The notes: generated from the letters alone by a model not told the origin. Numbered from the stretch's first letter, positions 53,925 through 62,709 are shown. The stretch: 64,000 nt of DNA from an uncultured SAR86 cluster bacterium (GCA_902570035.1 CACFWO010000002.1:65054-129053); one strand, 5' to 3'. Program-made: numbers and translations.

Positions 53925-55008
53925 CAGCTAAGCGTCTGACTTCTTTCCAAACTCTTAGAATGTTGCCGTTCATTATTTTTTTGATGTCTGCATCGGAATA
54001 GCCACGGACTAAGAGTTCTTTGATGAATTGCGGGTAAGTTGAGACGTCTTCAAGACCGACTGGCAATCTTGGAATCCCATCGTAATCTGAGCCTATACCA
54101 ATGTGGTCGATTCCGACTAAATCAACAACTCGGTCAACGTGGTCAACGACGTCGGCAATGGTGACTTTTAAGTCAGGATTATTTCTAACGTCGCGAATAA
54201 AGTAATCACCAAAATTCAGTTGCAAGACGCCGCCGTTTTTAGCCAGGGCAATCATCATTTCATCGGAAACGTTACGTTCAAAGTCTGGTACAAAGTGTCT
54301 TAACGAGGAATGCGTCGCTACCGTCGGTGCACTCGATAATTCAAGGACTTGAAAGAAGGCTTCGTCGGAAACATGAGAAATATCAATCATCATACCCAGG
54401 CGGTTCATTTCTTTTACAACCTCAACTCCAAAAGGACTCAGTCCATCCCATTGACGAGTTTCATCGTAAGAGGAGTCAGAAATGTGATTACTTTTTGAAT
54501 GCGTCAGGGTGATGTAACTGATGCCTTTATCGGCAAAATACTGAAGTCGTTCTAGTTTTCCTTCCAAGGGACCGCCGTTTTCCATACCGTAAGCGATACC
54601 GACTTTTTTGTTAAAGGTACTTTTATCGATATCCTCAGGAGATCTAACAAAATAAAAAAAGCGCTCGTTTTTCTCGATAATGGCATTCATAAAATCAATC
54701 ACCTTATTGGCGGTATCGAAAGCTACGCCGTTGGTTTCATCAACTGCTGGGACGTAAATAGCAAAGAAGGGCACGTTCAATCCGCCTTCAAGCGCTCTCG
54801 GTAAATCAAAGTGGATGCTGGTTCTTCGGGTGATATCCTCAAACGAGCCGGTATCCATTTGTTGTTTGTACAAACGGTAGGGCGTATCGATGTGCGTATC
54901 GATAATCGCATTTTCTAAGCTCATCTCAATCGCCTTTCTCTCAAGCGATCGATCACAACCTATTAATAAGATAAAGCCAGTTAGTGCGATAAGACTTTTT
55001 ACTTTCAT
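53917..55008 (-). CDS. Membrane dipeptidase (renal dipeptidase family M19), lipoprotein
   Basis: A lipobox LIGC (15-18, Cys18) marks a lipoprotein. The M19 zinc site begins with H39-x-D41 in IIDTHIDTPY, followed by GMENGGPLEG (metal-bridging glutamate), ITLTHSKSNHISD, MIDISHVSDEAF and PTVATHSSLRHF, then GIGSDYDGI. Length 363. It cleaves dipeptides, including some with D-residues. It sits 4 nt after dctM, so it may supply or process the TRAP substrate. Confidence 0.9.
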   Translation of the reverse strand: MKVKSLIALTGFILLIGCDRSLERKAIEMSLENAIIDTHIDTPYRLYKQQMDTGSFEDITRRTSIHFDLPRALEGGLNVPFFAIYVPAVDETNGVAFDTANKVIDFMNAIIEKNERFFYFVRSPEDIDKSTFNKKVGIAYGMENGGPLEGKLERLQYFADKGISYITLTHSKSNHISDSSYDETRQWDGLSPFGVEVVKEMNRLGMMIDISHVSDEAFFQVLELSSAPTVATHSSLRHFVPDFERNVSDEMMIALAKNGGVLQLNFGDYFIRDVRNNPDLKVTIADVVDHVDRVVDLVGIDHIGIGSDYDGIPRLPVGLEDVSTYPQFIKELLVRGYSDADIKKIMNGNILRVWKEVRRLADD

Positions 55009-55012
55009 GCTT

Positions 55013-56365
55013 TTAACTATAAATGATAGACGGCAACTTAGTCACGATGTCTGGGAAGATAGCCATCAGGATCAACAAACCAATTTGGATGGCAATGAAA
55101 GGAATCACTCCCTTGTAGATCGATTCTGTTGCGATGCTTTCAGGTGTAATGCCACGCAAATAAAAGAGTGCAAACCCAAACGGTGGCGTTAAAAATGACG
55201 TTTGCAGATTAACTGCTAGCATTATGCCTAGCCACAGCGGATCCGCGCCCATTGCCATCAACACCGGCCCAACAATCGGCACCACCACAAAGCTGATTTC
55301 GATGAAGTCTAAAATAAAACCGAGCAGGAAGACCATCACCATCACCAAGAGCATCGCACCAAAAAGTCCTCCGGGTATGGCATTGAAAATTTCATTGATG
55401 ATCTCTTCGCCGCCCAAACCTCTAAACACAAGAGAAAAAATAGACGCTCCGATAAGAATGAGAAAAACCATGGTTGTAATAAAAGCGGTTTGACGAGTTG
55501 CTTCCTTGAGCACGCCGCCAGAGAGTTTACCGCTGCTCCAAGCTATCAACATCGCCCCTAAAGCCCCAATGCCGGCTGCTTCCGTTGGCGAGGCAATCCC
55601 GGAAATGATGGACCCCAAAACAATAAATATCAGAGCAAAAGGCGGTAACAAAGATCTTATGAGTCTAGGAACTTCTAGGTCATCTTGATCTTGGGATTGT
55701 CCTTCGGAACTAACCTTAACGAAAAGCACAAAGTAAATTGCATAAGCCACAACGAGCATTAGTCCGGGAACAATGGCCGCAATGAACAGATCACCGACTG
55801 AAATTGTTTTTGCAGCAAAATTCCCAAGACTTAATTGTGATTGTTGGTAGGCGCTCGACAGCACGTCTCCTAAAATGACCAAAGCAATGGACGGCGGAAT
55901 GATTTGTCCTAAAGTGCCGGTCGCACAAATCAAGCCAGTGGATATTTCTTGTGGGTAACCGCGCTTCAACATGGCAGGCAAAGAAATCAACCCCATGGCA
56001 ATGACTGTAGCGCCGACGATACCGGTGCTCGCAGCAAGGAGAGCTCCGACGATGACCACCGACAGACCCAATCCGCTTTTCATTCGACCGAAGAGCTTCG
56101 CCATTGAAGTTAATAGATCTTCAGCAACTTTTGATTTCTCCATGATGACTCCCATGAAGATAAAGAGCGGCACCGCAATCAAGGTTGCGTTGGTCATAAC
56201 TCCGTACAAACGATTCGGGATAGTTTCTAAGAGGTATAAATCGAAACCCCCAAACAAGGAAACAACGGCAGCAAAAATTAGAGAAACACCTGCCAGAGTA
56301 AAAGCGACTGGAAATCCTGCTAAGAGAATTAAACAAACAAGGCCAAATAATAATAAAGGCAACAC
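55013..56365 (-). CDS. TRAP transporter large permease (DctM family)
   Basis: A membrane protein of 450 residues with about 12-13 helices and the DctM blocks LGSIISGIASPTEAAGIGALGA, GLICATGTLGQIIPPSIALVILGD and VNLQTSFLTPPFGFALFYL. It starts with GTG directly after the dctQ stop codon. Together with DctQ and the DctP protein at 52.5 kb it would use the sodium or proton gradient for import. The DctP gene is on the opposite strand, which is unusual. Confidence 0.93.
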   Translation of the reverse strand: MLPLLLFGLVCLILLAGFPVAFTLAGVSLIFAAVVSLFGGFDLYLLETIPNRLYGVMTNATLIAVPLFIFMGVIMEKSKVAEDLLTSMAKLFGRMKSGLGLSVVIVGALLAASTGIVGATVIAMGLISLPAMLKRGYPQEISTGLICATGTLGQIIPPSIALVILGDVLSSAYQQSQLSLGNFAAKTISVGDLFIAAIVPGLMLVVAYAIYFVLFVKVSSEGQSQDQDDLEVPRLIRSLLPPFALIFIVLGSIISGIASPTEAAGIGALGAMLIAWSSGKLSGGVLKEATRQTAFITTMVFLILIGASIFSLVFRGLGGEEIINEIFNAIPGGLFGAMLLVMVMVFLLGFILDFIEISFVVVPIVGPVLMAMGADPLWLGIMLAVNLQTSFLTPPFGFALFYLRGITPESIATESIYKGVIPFIAIQIGLLILMAIFPDIVTKLPSIIYS

Positions 56366-56869
56366 TTATCGATCCTCAAAATATTTCAATATCATGGCAG
56401 CGCTTTGCATAATCAAAAGAATTGCAAAAACCAACAACATGGATTTTAAAACGTAGACAATGGGTAAACCTCCTGGCTCAGGGGAAACTTCTCCAATTGA
56501 CCAAGAAAAACTAACGTAATCGATTGAAATCAGCAGGGTTAGCCATGCCATCGGTTGTACAAACAAAACCTGACCCAAAAAGTTAATTAATGCTTTGCGT
56601 GGCTTACTCCAATTGCGATAAAAGATATCCACCCGAACGTGCTCGTCTTCACCCAGCGCGTAGGCCGCACATAATAAAAAAAGAGAGCCGTGCAGATAGA
56701 TGGTCATTTCTTGTAAAGAAATGATTCCAATGTTTAAAACGTAACGACAAAAAACCACGATTCCGGTCAAAAAAATCATCGCAACGACAAACCAGGCGGC
56801 AAATTTGCCTATAGCTGTCGGTAAAAAGGTTAGTACCGATTGAGATAAATGGATTATTTTTTTGCTCAT
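56366..56869 (-). CDS. TRAP transporter small permease (DctQ family)
   Basis: A 167-residue protein with four membrane helices. FCRYVLNIGIISLQEMTIYLHG is the characteristic first-loop block, followed by YALGEDEHVRVDIFYRNW, typical of DctQ. It is the first gene of the minus-strand operon dctQ-dctM-dipeptidase-small membrane protein. The start is divergent from yaaA over 27 bp. Confidence 0.9.
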   Translation of the reverse strand: MSKKIIHLSQSVLTFLPTAIGKFAAWFVVAMIFLTGIVVFCRYVLNIGIISLQEMTIYLHGSLFLLCAAYALGEDEHVRVDIFYRNWSKPRKALINFLGQVLFVQPMAWLTLLISIDYVSFSWSIGEVSPEPGGLPIVYVLKSMLLVFAILLIMQSAAMILKYFEDR

Positions 56870-56896
56870 TTAGCTAATTTTGATTAGAATTTTTTG

Positions 56897-57673
56897 ATGA
56901 TTATTGTTCTTTCTCCAGCTAAAACATTGGACTATGAAACTCCAATGAACGGAATTGATTATACCGTTGCCAATCATTTAAGTAAGTCTGCTGAACTTAT
57001 CAAGACTTTAAAGTCTTACGAGACTGAAGATATATCTAAATTAATGGGGTTAAGCAGCAATTTGGCGTTTTTGAATTTTGAGCGTTATCAAAGCTGGAAA
57101 AAGCCAACCAAACCAAGTGCGGATGCCCGTCAAGCAGTGTTTGCTTTCCAAGGGGATGTTTATCAAGGTTTACAAGCTGCAACCATGAAAAAAGGCGATC
57201 TTAAATTTGCCCAAAAACATTTAAGAATTCTCTCTGGTCTTTACGGAGTGCTGAAACCTCTAGATTTAATGGCGCCGTATCGTTTAGAAATGGGCACCAA
57301 GCTGGCTACGAAAAAGCACGATGATTTGTACGGTTTCTGGAAAGATACTCTCACTGCCGATATCAATGAACAATTGGCGGAGCAAAAAGATTCAACACTA
57401 ATTAACCTAGCTTCCAACGAATACTTCAATGCCTTGAATAAAAAAGACATCGTTGGTGACATCGTCAGCCCAGTTTTCAAAGATTTCAAAAACGGTGATT
57501 ACAAGATCATTAGTTTCTTTGCCAAAAAAGCCAGAGGCATGATGGCAAGGTATATCATTGATAATAAAGTTACCAATCCCGATGGATTAGCTACCTTTAA
57601 TTACGGTGGTTATAAGTTCAACGCGAAGCTTTCACAAGACAATGCGCCTACTTTTACAAGAAAAACTTCTTAA
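56897..57673 (+). CDS. yaaA: Peroxide stress protein YaaA (DUF328/UPF0246)
   Basis: The protein starts IIVLSPAKTLDYETP and has SAELIKTLK, AVFAFQGDVYQGL, RILSGLYGVLKPLDLMAPYRLEMG and NLASNEYF, all conserved in YaaA, which limits free iron and DNA damage during peroxide stress. I start at the ATG at 56897; a TTG one codon upstream is also open. Length 258 is normal. Its TAA stop lies in a TTAA shared with the convergent crotonase gene. Confidence 0.94.
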   Translation: MIIVLSPAKTLDYETPMNGIDYTVANHLSKSAELIKTLKSYETEDISKLMGLSSNLAFLNFERYQSWKKPTKPSADARQAVFAFQGDVYQGLQAATMKKGDLKFAQKHLRILSGLYGVLKPLDLMAPYRLEMGTKLATKKHDDLYGFWKDTLTADINEQLAEQKDSTLINLASNEYFNALNKKDIVGDIVSPVFKDFKNGDYKIISFFAKKARGMMARYIIDNKVTNPDGLATFNYGGYKFNAKLSQDNAPTFTRKTS

Positions 57674-58527
57674 CTTCCGGTTTCGTCGTATTTTTTGACG
57701 GCGACCATCTTCTCAAAAGAGGTTTCTCTTTTTTCCATCTTCGCTTGCATGGCTTCACCCATGTCTTTGGAACTCAACATAGCTCCACTCCACAGAGCGT
57801 TGTATTCCAAGCCATCTTTCACGGTATGATCGCGAGAGTAATTCAAAACTTCTTTTAGACCGTAAATAGCAACAGGAGATTTACTGGCGATCTCTTTGGC
57901 CATGGCATCGGCAGCTTCAAGCATGGCTTCATGTGAATCGTAAACTTCATTCACTAAACCGCATTCTTTTGCTTCCTCAGCCATCATCCTTCTGCCGGTG
58001 TATGCAAGATCACGGACTTTTCCTTCTGGGATCAAGCGAGGCAGTCTTTGCAAAGTTCCAACGTCAGCTGCCATACCAATATTGATTTCTTGAATACAGA
58101 AAAAAGCATCTTTGGTGCACAGTCTTATATCACATGCCGTAACCATATCTAGTGCTCCGCCAATGCAACCACCTTGTATAGCAGCGATTACAGGTGCTCT
58201 GATGGTTTCTATGTTTGTGATGTAGCCTTGCAGCTCCTTCGCAACTCGATACATGACTTCACCAACCCTTGCATGATCAGGTTTCTTTTCAGGCGATATG
58301 TTCTCAACCCCGTTGTCGAAATTAGCTAAGTCCATGCCTGCACAGAAGTGCTTTCCAGTTGAAGAAATGACAACTGACCTTAAGTCAGGATCACGATTTA
58401 TTTCATTCAATATTTCTGGCAACTCAATCCAGAACTTTTTAGTCATAGTGTTAAACGATTCCCCTCTACAGAGAGTCATGTTTGCGACGTGACCATCTTT
58501 TTCTAAAGTAAAACTTTCATAACTCAT
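57670..58527 (-). CDS. Enoyl-CoA hydratase/isomerase, dienoyl-CoA isomerase (ECH1)-like
   Basis: A crotonase-fold protein of 285 residues. The oxyanion loop is HFCAGMDL (60-67), and the active-site helix contains GGCIGGALDMVTACDIRLC with Asp133, followed by QEINIGMAADVGTLQRLP with Glu147 and Asp155. Three acids at these spacings, with the GMAADVGTLQRLP block, are the signature of delta3,5-delta2,4-dienoyl-CoA isomerase, used in breaking down unsaturated fatty acids. The start overlaps the preceding small gene by one base. Confidence 0.85.
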   Translation of the reverse strand: MSYESFTLEKDGHVANMTLCRGESFNTMTKKFWIELPEILNEINRDPDLRSVVISSTGKHFCAGMDLANFDNGVENISPEKKPDHARVGEVMYRVAKELQGYITNIETIRAPVIAAIQGGCIGGALDMVTACDIRLCTKDAFFCIQEINIGMAADVGTLQRLPRLIPEGKVRDLAYTGRRMMAEEAKECGLVNEVYDSHEAMLEAADAMAKEIASKSPVAIYGLKEVLNYSRDHTVKDGLEYNALWSGAMLSSKDMGEAMQAKMEKRETSFEKMVAVKKYDETGS

Positions 58528-58700
58528 TACGAACCTCCGTTTTCAAGTTTTTCAATAGCGTCTGCTGCAATGCCTTCGAGTTCTTCTATTAATTCAAACT
58601 CTTTGTGATGCGGCAGAACTACTTTTCTGTTTTTCCCTATTCTTTTTAGTCCTGATGCGATATCTTTTAAATCACTCAGAACGTCGTTTGTATTTTCCAT
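58527..58700 (-). CDS. Small helical protein of unknown function
   Basis: From the ATG at 58700 the product is 57 residues, MENTNDVLSDLKDIASGLKR followed by IGKNRKVVLPHHKEFELIEEL and an acidic helix. An open frame extends 17 codons upstream, but those residues are AT-rich and unlike the rest, so the later start is preferred. It ends with a one-base overlap onto the crotonase gene, so co-expression is likely. No family recognised. Confidence 0.5.
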   Translation of the reverse strand: MENTNDVLSDLKDIASGLKRIGKNRKVVLPHHKEFELIEELEGIAADAIEKLENGGS

Positions 58701-58757
58701 AATGTGCAAATTCAAAAGACCATTGTAAAGTAATAATTTATTGGAAAACAATTTTTA

Positions 58758-59570
58758 ATGGATAAAGAAACCGTCAATAGCCTAGTTGCAGAAGCTCAGC
58801 ACATTGCTGAGAATGCTGGAAATCTGATTATGACTTTTTTTGATGAATTAGCTGAAGAAGAGGTGGAATACAAAGCTGACCAATCTCCGGTTACCTTAGC
58901 CGATAAAGCAGCCAACAAACAAATCGTCGAGGAGTTAATCAATTTAGATGACTCTATTCCAATTATCTCAGAGGAAGGTTTAGCTCAAAATCTAGATAAC
59001 GCCGATATCTTTTGGCTGGTGGATCCTTTAGACGGAACCAAAGAATTTATTAACGGATCACAGGAGTTTACCGTCAATATTGCGCTTATTAATAAAGGTG
59101 AGCCAGTTCTGGGTGTTATTCATCAACCGCCAGCTAATATCACGACATTTGGCAGCCAAGAGTCCGGTGCTTTTATTGCTCGAGATGATGAAGAGTTATC
59201 CACCAGCTCACCCGAGAACTCATGCATGCTTGCCGTTAGCAAACGCCATAGCTCGGGAGAAGAAACCAAATTTGCCTTGTTTCTTCAGGATAAATTTGAA
59301 GAAATGAGGACCATTGGTCTTGGATCCTCATTAAAATTTAATGCCATTGCTCAAGGCTCAGCGCATATATATTCCCGATTTGGCAGGACTTTTCAGTGGG
59401 ATATTGCAGCTGGGCACGCTATTTTAAGGTCAGCAGGCGGTGAAGTAGTGGATTTACACGGAAAGCCAATTTCTTACAAAAATGACTCAAATCAGCCAAT
59501 AAATGGATTTTTTGCCGTTTCTGATATAGACTATTGGAAAGGAATTATCAACGAATTCAATAACTTATAA
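58758..59570 (+). CDS. cysQ: 3'(2'),5'-bisphosphate nucleotidase
   Basis: CysQ hydrolyses 3'-phosphoadenosine 5'-phosphate left by sulfate assimilation and also acts on PAPS. It is an inositol-monophosphatase-fold Mg2+ enzyme: KADQSPVTLADKAANKQI, ISEE, the signature DPLDGTKEFINGSQEFTVNIAL (about 89-110) and WDIAAGHAILRSAGG near the end. Length 270 is close to family norm (E. coli 246). It precedes rpoH by 70 bp on the same strand. Confidence 0.92.
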   Translation: MDKETVNSLVAEAQHIAENAGNLIMTFFDELAEEEVEYKADQSPVTLADKAANKQIVEELINLDDSIPIISEEGLAQNLDNADIFWLVDPLDGTKEFINGSQEFTVNIALINKGEPVLGVIHQPPANITTFGSQESGAFIARDDEELSTSSPENSCMLAVSKRHSSGEETKFALFLQDKFEEMRTIGLGSSLKFNAIAQGSAHIYSRFGRTFQWDIAAGHAILRSAGGEVVDLHGKPISYKNDSNQPINGFFAVSDIDYWKGIINEFNNL

Positions 59571-59598
59571 AACTTATATCTTTATTCTAATTACTAAT

Positions 59599-59624
59599 AT
59601 TTTGTTATTTTCACAAAATAGGAG
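59599..59624 (+). promoter_or_regulatory. Hairpin adjoining the rpoH ribosome site
   Basis: ATTTTGT (59599-59605) and ACAAAAT (59613-59619) form a perfect 7-bp stem with a 7-nt loop. The stem ends directly against AGGAG (59620-59624), the only ribosome-site-like motif, which lies an unusual 16 nt before the rpoH ATG. No T-run follows, so it is not a terminator. An RNA-thermometer-like role is possible but the stem is AU-rich and weak. Confidence 0.35.
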
Positions 59625-59640
59625 TTAAAATTCCGAAACT

Positions 59641-60495
59641 ATGAGCAAAGAATTGCAACCAATGGACATTTCAGCACCAGGTCAGAACCTGGAGGCCTAT
59701 CTTAACTCCATTCAAAACATAGCTATTCTCTCACCAGAAGAGGAGCGTAAATTAGCAGAAGATCTTTACTACAGAGAAGATCTAGAAGCTGCGAGGCAAC
59801 TCGTAATGGCGCATTTAAGGTTTGTTGTGCACATTGCCAGAGGATATTCAGGGTACGGTTTGCCTCAAGCAGACCTCATTCAAGAAGGTAACGTTGGCTT
59901 GATGAAAGCTGTCCGAAAGTTCAATCCTGAAGTGGGCGTTAGGTTGATCTCATTTGCTGTGCATTGGATTAAATCGGAAATACACGAATACGTATTGAAA
60001 AATTGGAAAATAGTTAAAGTAGCAACCACCAAGGCCCAAAGAAAATTATTTTTCAATCTAAGAAATAAAAAGAAAGATATCACTTGGTTGAGTGAAGAAG
60101 ACGTCAAAATGATATCCAACGAGCTTGACGTCAAGGAAGATACGGTGCGGGAAATGGAGCAAAGAATGTCATCTCATGACGTTTCTTTTGATCCTTACTC
60201 AGCAGATGATAGCGAAGAGGGGAATACTTATAGTCCGGCTGATTACTTAACAAACGAAGACTCGGACCCAATGGAAATCGTTGAGAAAGAGGATTTTGCT
60301 AGAGATCAAATTAATAAACTGCAAAACGCAATATCTGACTTAGATGAAAGAAGCCAATTGATCCTTAAAGAACGTTGGTTAACTGATGACAAGCCCACTC
60401 TTCATGACTTGGCTGACAAGTATGGAATCAGCGCCGAACGAATTCGCCAAATTGAAAAGAAAGCCATGGAAAAGATCAGAACTAATATAAACTGA
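59641..60495 (+). CDS. rpoH: RNA polymerase heat-shock sigma factor RpoH (sigma-32)
   Basis: Sigma-32 directs transcription of heat-shock chaperones and proteases. Region 1.2 opens with NLEAYLNSIQNIAILSPEEE; region 2 contains AHLRFVVHIARGYSGYGLPQ, DLIQEGNVGLMKAV, FNPEVGVRLISFAVHWIKSEI; the RpoH box QRKLFFNLR (about 137-145) is intact; region 4 ends with HDLADKYGISAERIRQIEKKAMEKIR. Length 284 equals E. coli. It is followed after 8 nt by thiS. Confidence 0.97.
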   Translation: MSKELQPMDISAPGQNLEAYLNSIQNIAILSPEEERKLAEDLYYREDLEAARQLVMAHLRFVVHIARGYSGYGLPQADLIQEGNVGLMKAVRKFNPEVGVRLISFAVHWIKSEIHEYVLKNWKIVKVATTKAQRKLFFNLRNKKKDITWLSEEDVKMISNELDVKEDTVREMEQRMSSHDVSFDPYSADDSEEGNTYSPADYLTNEDSDPMEIVEKEDFARDQINKLQNAISDLDERSQLILKERWLTDDKPTLHDLADKYGISAERIRQIEKKAMEKIRTNIN

Positions 60496-60503
60496 TCTTA
60501 TTC

Positions 60504-60713
60504 ATGAATGACATTCAAGTTAGCATTAACGCCGAATCAAAAAAAATTCCCGAGAACCTCAATATTCCTCAGCTGCTTAACTTTTTAGAGCTCAAAGATG
60601 ATTTGCTTGTGGTTGAACTAAACGAGGAAGTGGTTATGCGAGCAGATTGGGAGACTACAACAGTTGGAGAAGGCGACAAACTAGAAATAGTCAAAGCCAT
60701 TGGAGGAGGGTAA
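60504..60713 (+). CDS. thiS: Sulfur carrier protein ThiS
   Basis: A beta-grasp protein of 69 residues ending in the GGG tail whose terminal glycine is adenylated and thiocarboxylated for thiazole formation in thiamine synthesis. [11 protein letters not shown] and [16 protein letters not shown] match the family. Length is normal. The stop shares a base with the thiG start (TAATG), so the sulfur donor is coupled to thiazole synthase. Confidence 0.93.
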   Translation: MNDIQVSINAESKKIPENLNIPQLLNFLELKDDLLVVELNEEVVMRADWETTTVGEGDKLEIVKAIGGG

Positions 60714-61495
60714 TGTCCGATTCATTCAGAATTGGAGTTCATGAATTTCAGTCTCGCCTCATGGTTGGCACAGGAAAATACGCCAACGACCAATTGGCAA
60801 TAGATGCTATTAGAGAATCCGGAGCGGATATTGTCACCATGGCGATCCGCAGAGTAAACCTAGGTCAAAATAAAGATGAGAGTAATATTCTCGAACTGAT
60901 CTCACCAGATGAATTTACTATCTTGCCCAATACTGCAGGATGTTACACGGCAGACGAGTCGGTGAGAACGTGTAAATTAGCGCGTGAGTTATTAGGCGGC
61001 TACAGCTTGGTTAAGTTAGAAGTCATTGGCGATAAAAATACTTTACTGCCTGATATGCCAGAAACATTAAAAGCAGCAAAGGACCTTGTTAAAGAAGGTT
61101 TCGAGGTGATGGTTTATTGCACCGATGATTTTGATTACGCAGTTGCCCTAGAAGATGCTGGTTGCGTTGCAGTGATGCCTTTAGCCGCTCCCATAGGATC
61201 TGGAAGAGGAATAGAGAATCCACAAGCAATTGAAGCAATTGTTCAAAAAATTCAAGTTCCGGTCATTGTTGATGCCGGCATTGGAACTGCTTCAGATGCA
61301 ACTTTGGCAATGGAGTTAGGCTGCGATGGAGTCTTATTGAATACGGCGATTGCAGGAGCACAAAATCCAGTTTTAATGGCAGCTGCAATGCGACAAGCAG
61401 TCAAAGCGGGTAGGTCTGCCTATCTTGCTGGTCGCATGCCTAAATCTAATCAGGCCGTTGCCAGTTCACCTACAGAAGGAGTTATTAACTCTTGA
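60713..61495 (+). CDS. thiG: Thiazole synthase ThiG
   Basis: ThiG condenses deoxyxylulose-5-P, dehydroglycine and ThiS-thiocarboxylate into the thiamine thiazole. The start is the ATG at 60713, overlapping the thiS stop; an upstream-extended frame exists but lies inside thi[18 protein letters not shown] opens the protein, [17 protein letters not shown] contains the Schiff-base lysine, and [20 protein letters not shown] is the phosphate-binding end. Length 260 is typical. Confidence 0.96.
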   Translation: MSDSFRIGVHEFQSRLMVGTGKYANDQLAIDAIRESGADIVTMAIRRVNLGQNKDESNILELISPDEFTILPNTAGCYTADESVRTCKLARELLGGYSLVKLEVIGDKNTLLPDMPETLKAAKDLVKEGFEVMVYCTDDFDYAVALEDAGCVAVMPLAAPIGSGRGIENPQAIEAIVQKIQVPVIVDAGIGTASDATLAMELGCDGVLLNTAIAGAQNPVLMAAAMRQAVKAGRSAYLAGRMPKSNQAVASSPTEGVINS

Positions 61496-62139
61496 GATCT
61501 ATAAGAAGCTTTGCCAAAGCAAGGTCAAGACTCTCAGCTAATCATAAAAAAATTTTAAACCAAGAGAATGATTTTCTTTTTTCAGCGATCACCAAGTCAG
61601 CTTTCGAAGAAACATTAAGAAGCACTAAGAATAAGATTCTTGAAATTGGTTTTGGCGAAGGAGATTCTCTCTTCGAAATGGCTGTAAACAATCCAGATCT
61701 AAATTTTTTTGGTATAGAAGTTTATGAAACCGGCGTTGCAAGAACTTGTTCAAAAATAGAGGAGTCTAGTATTAAAAATTTGAAAATATACTTGGGCGAT
61801 GTTGTCGACTTAATGCTGGATAAAGATATCGAGACAACATTTGATTTGCTGTTATTTCTCTTTCCTGATCCTTGGCATAAAAGAAAACACAACAAAAGAC
61901 GTCTTTTAAGTTCAGATAATTTAAACAAATTTCGAAGTTATCTCTCTAAAGAGGGATTTATTTTTTTTCGCACCGACTGGAAAGAATACGCAGATTCTGT
62001 CAAAAAAATTTGTAATGACCAGAAAGTAGAATTTCAAGATTTAGAAAAGTTATCATTTCTTAATCAGTTGACCCTTACTAAATATCAAAGAAAGGGAATT
62101 GAAGCAGGCAGATCCATTACATCACTTCTCTTTAAGTAA
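61492..62139 (+). CDS. trmB: tRNA (guanine46-N7)-methyltransferase TrmB
   Basis: TrmB methylates N7 of G46 in the variable loop of t[15 protein letters not shown] is the basic N-terminal motif, [16 protein letters not shown] is the SAM motif, [17 protein letters not shown] is the conserved catalytic block. The start is a TTG at 61492, overlapping the thiG stop, with AAGGAG upstream. Length 215. Its 3' end overlaps the convergent rdgB gene by 18 nt. Confidence 0.93.
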   Translation: MRSIRSFAKARSRLSANHKKILNQENDFLFSAITKSAFEETLRSTKNKILEIGFGEGDSLFEMAVNNPDLNFFGIEVYETGVARTCSKIEESSIKNLKIYLGDVVDLMLDKDIETTFDLLLFLFPDPWHKRKHNKRRLLSSDNLNKFRSYLSKEGFIFFRTDWKEYADSVKKICNDQKVEFQDLEKLSFLNQLTLTKYQRKGIEAGRSITSLLFK

Positions 62140-62709
62140 TTTATTCAAAAGAATCTTTGTTGCTTTAGCCCTATGGCTGTTTTTATTTTTATAATCTTTG
62201 CCTAATTCAGCAAGGGTTTTGCTTTCTTCAGAGATATAAAAAATTGGATCATAGCCAAAACCATCTTCACCTTTAGAGTCTCTGGCTATCTCACCTTCAA
62301 GCCTCCCTTCTGCGGATAGGGGACTTTCATTTATATTTGGATCGAAGAACACCAGGCAAGCCACAAAAGCAGCATTTCTTTGCGTTTCATTTTCTAAAGA
62401 TTCTAATAATTTTATATTGTTTTCAGCATCGCTTGAATTTTCCCCTGCATAACGAGCAGATTTAATACCCGGCTCTCCGTTTAAAAAGTCTACACAAAGA
62501 CCTGAGTCATCAGCTATTGCTGGATAACCCGAAAAAGTTGCTGCATGCTTTGCTTTGATCAGTGCGTTTTCATAGAAAGTTGCACCGTCTTCAATAGGAC
62601 TATTAATTCCTAGATCTTGAAGAGAATAAAACTGCCAATTCAAAGGCGCTAATAGGGTTTCAAATTCTTTTAGTTTTCCTTGATTAGAGGTGGCTATGAC
62701 AACTTTCAA
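62122..62709 (-). CDS. rdgB: dITP/XTP pyrophosphatase RdgB (HAM1)
   Basis: RdgB hydrolyses dITP, ITP and XTP, keeping deaminated purines out of nucleic acids. VIATSNQGKLKEFETLL at the N-terminus, IADDSGLCVDFLNGEPGIKSARYAG and GEDGFGYDPIFY are the family signatures. Length 195 is normal. It overlaps metW by 4 nt on the same strand, in the gene order metX-metW-rdgB known from Pseudomonas-like genomes. Confidence 0.95.
   Translation of the reverse strand: MKVVIATSNQGKLKEFETLLAPLNWQFYSLQDLGINSPIEDGATFYENALIKAKHAATFSGYPAIADDSGLCVDFLNGEPGIKSARYAGENSSDAENNIKLLESLENETQRNAAFVACLVFFDPNINESPLSAEGRLEGEIARDSKGEDGFGYDPIFYISEESKTLAELGKDYKNKNSHRAKATKILLNKLLKEK

Noticed and set aside
39300-57700. Prophage, integron or IS element as the cause of the composition shift
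   Set aside because: No integrase, transposase, terminal repeats, tRNA or phage genes were recognised at or between the edges.
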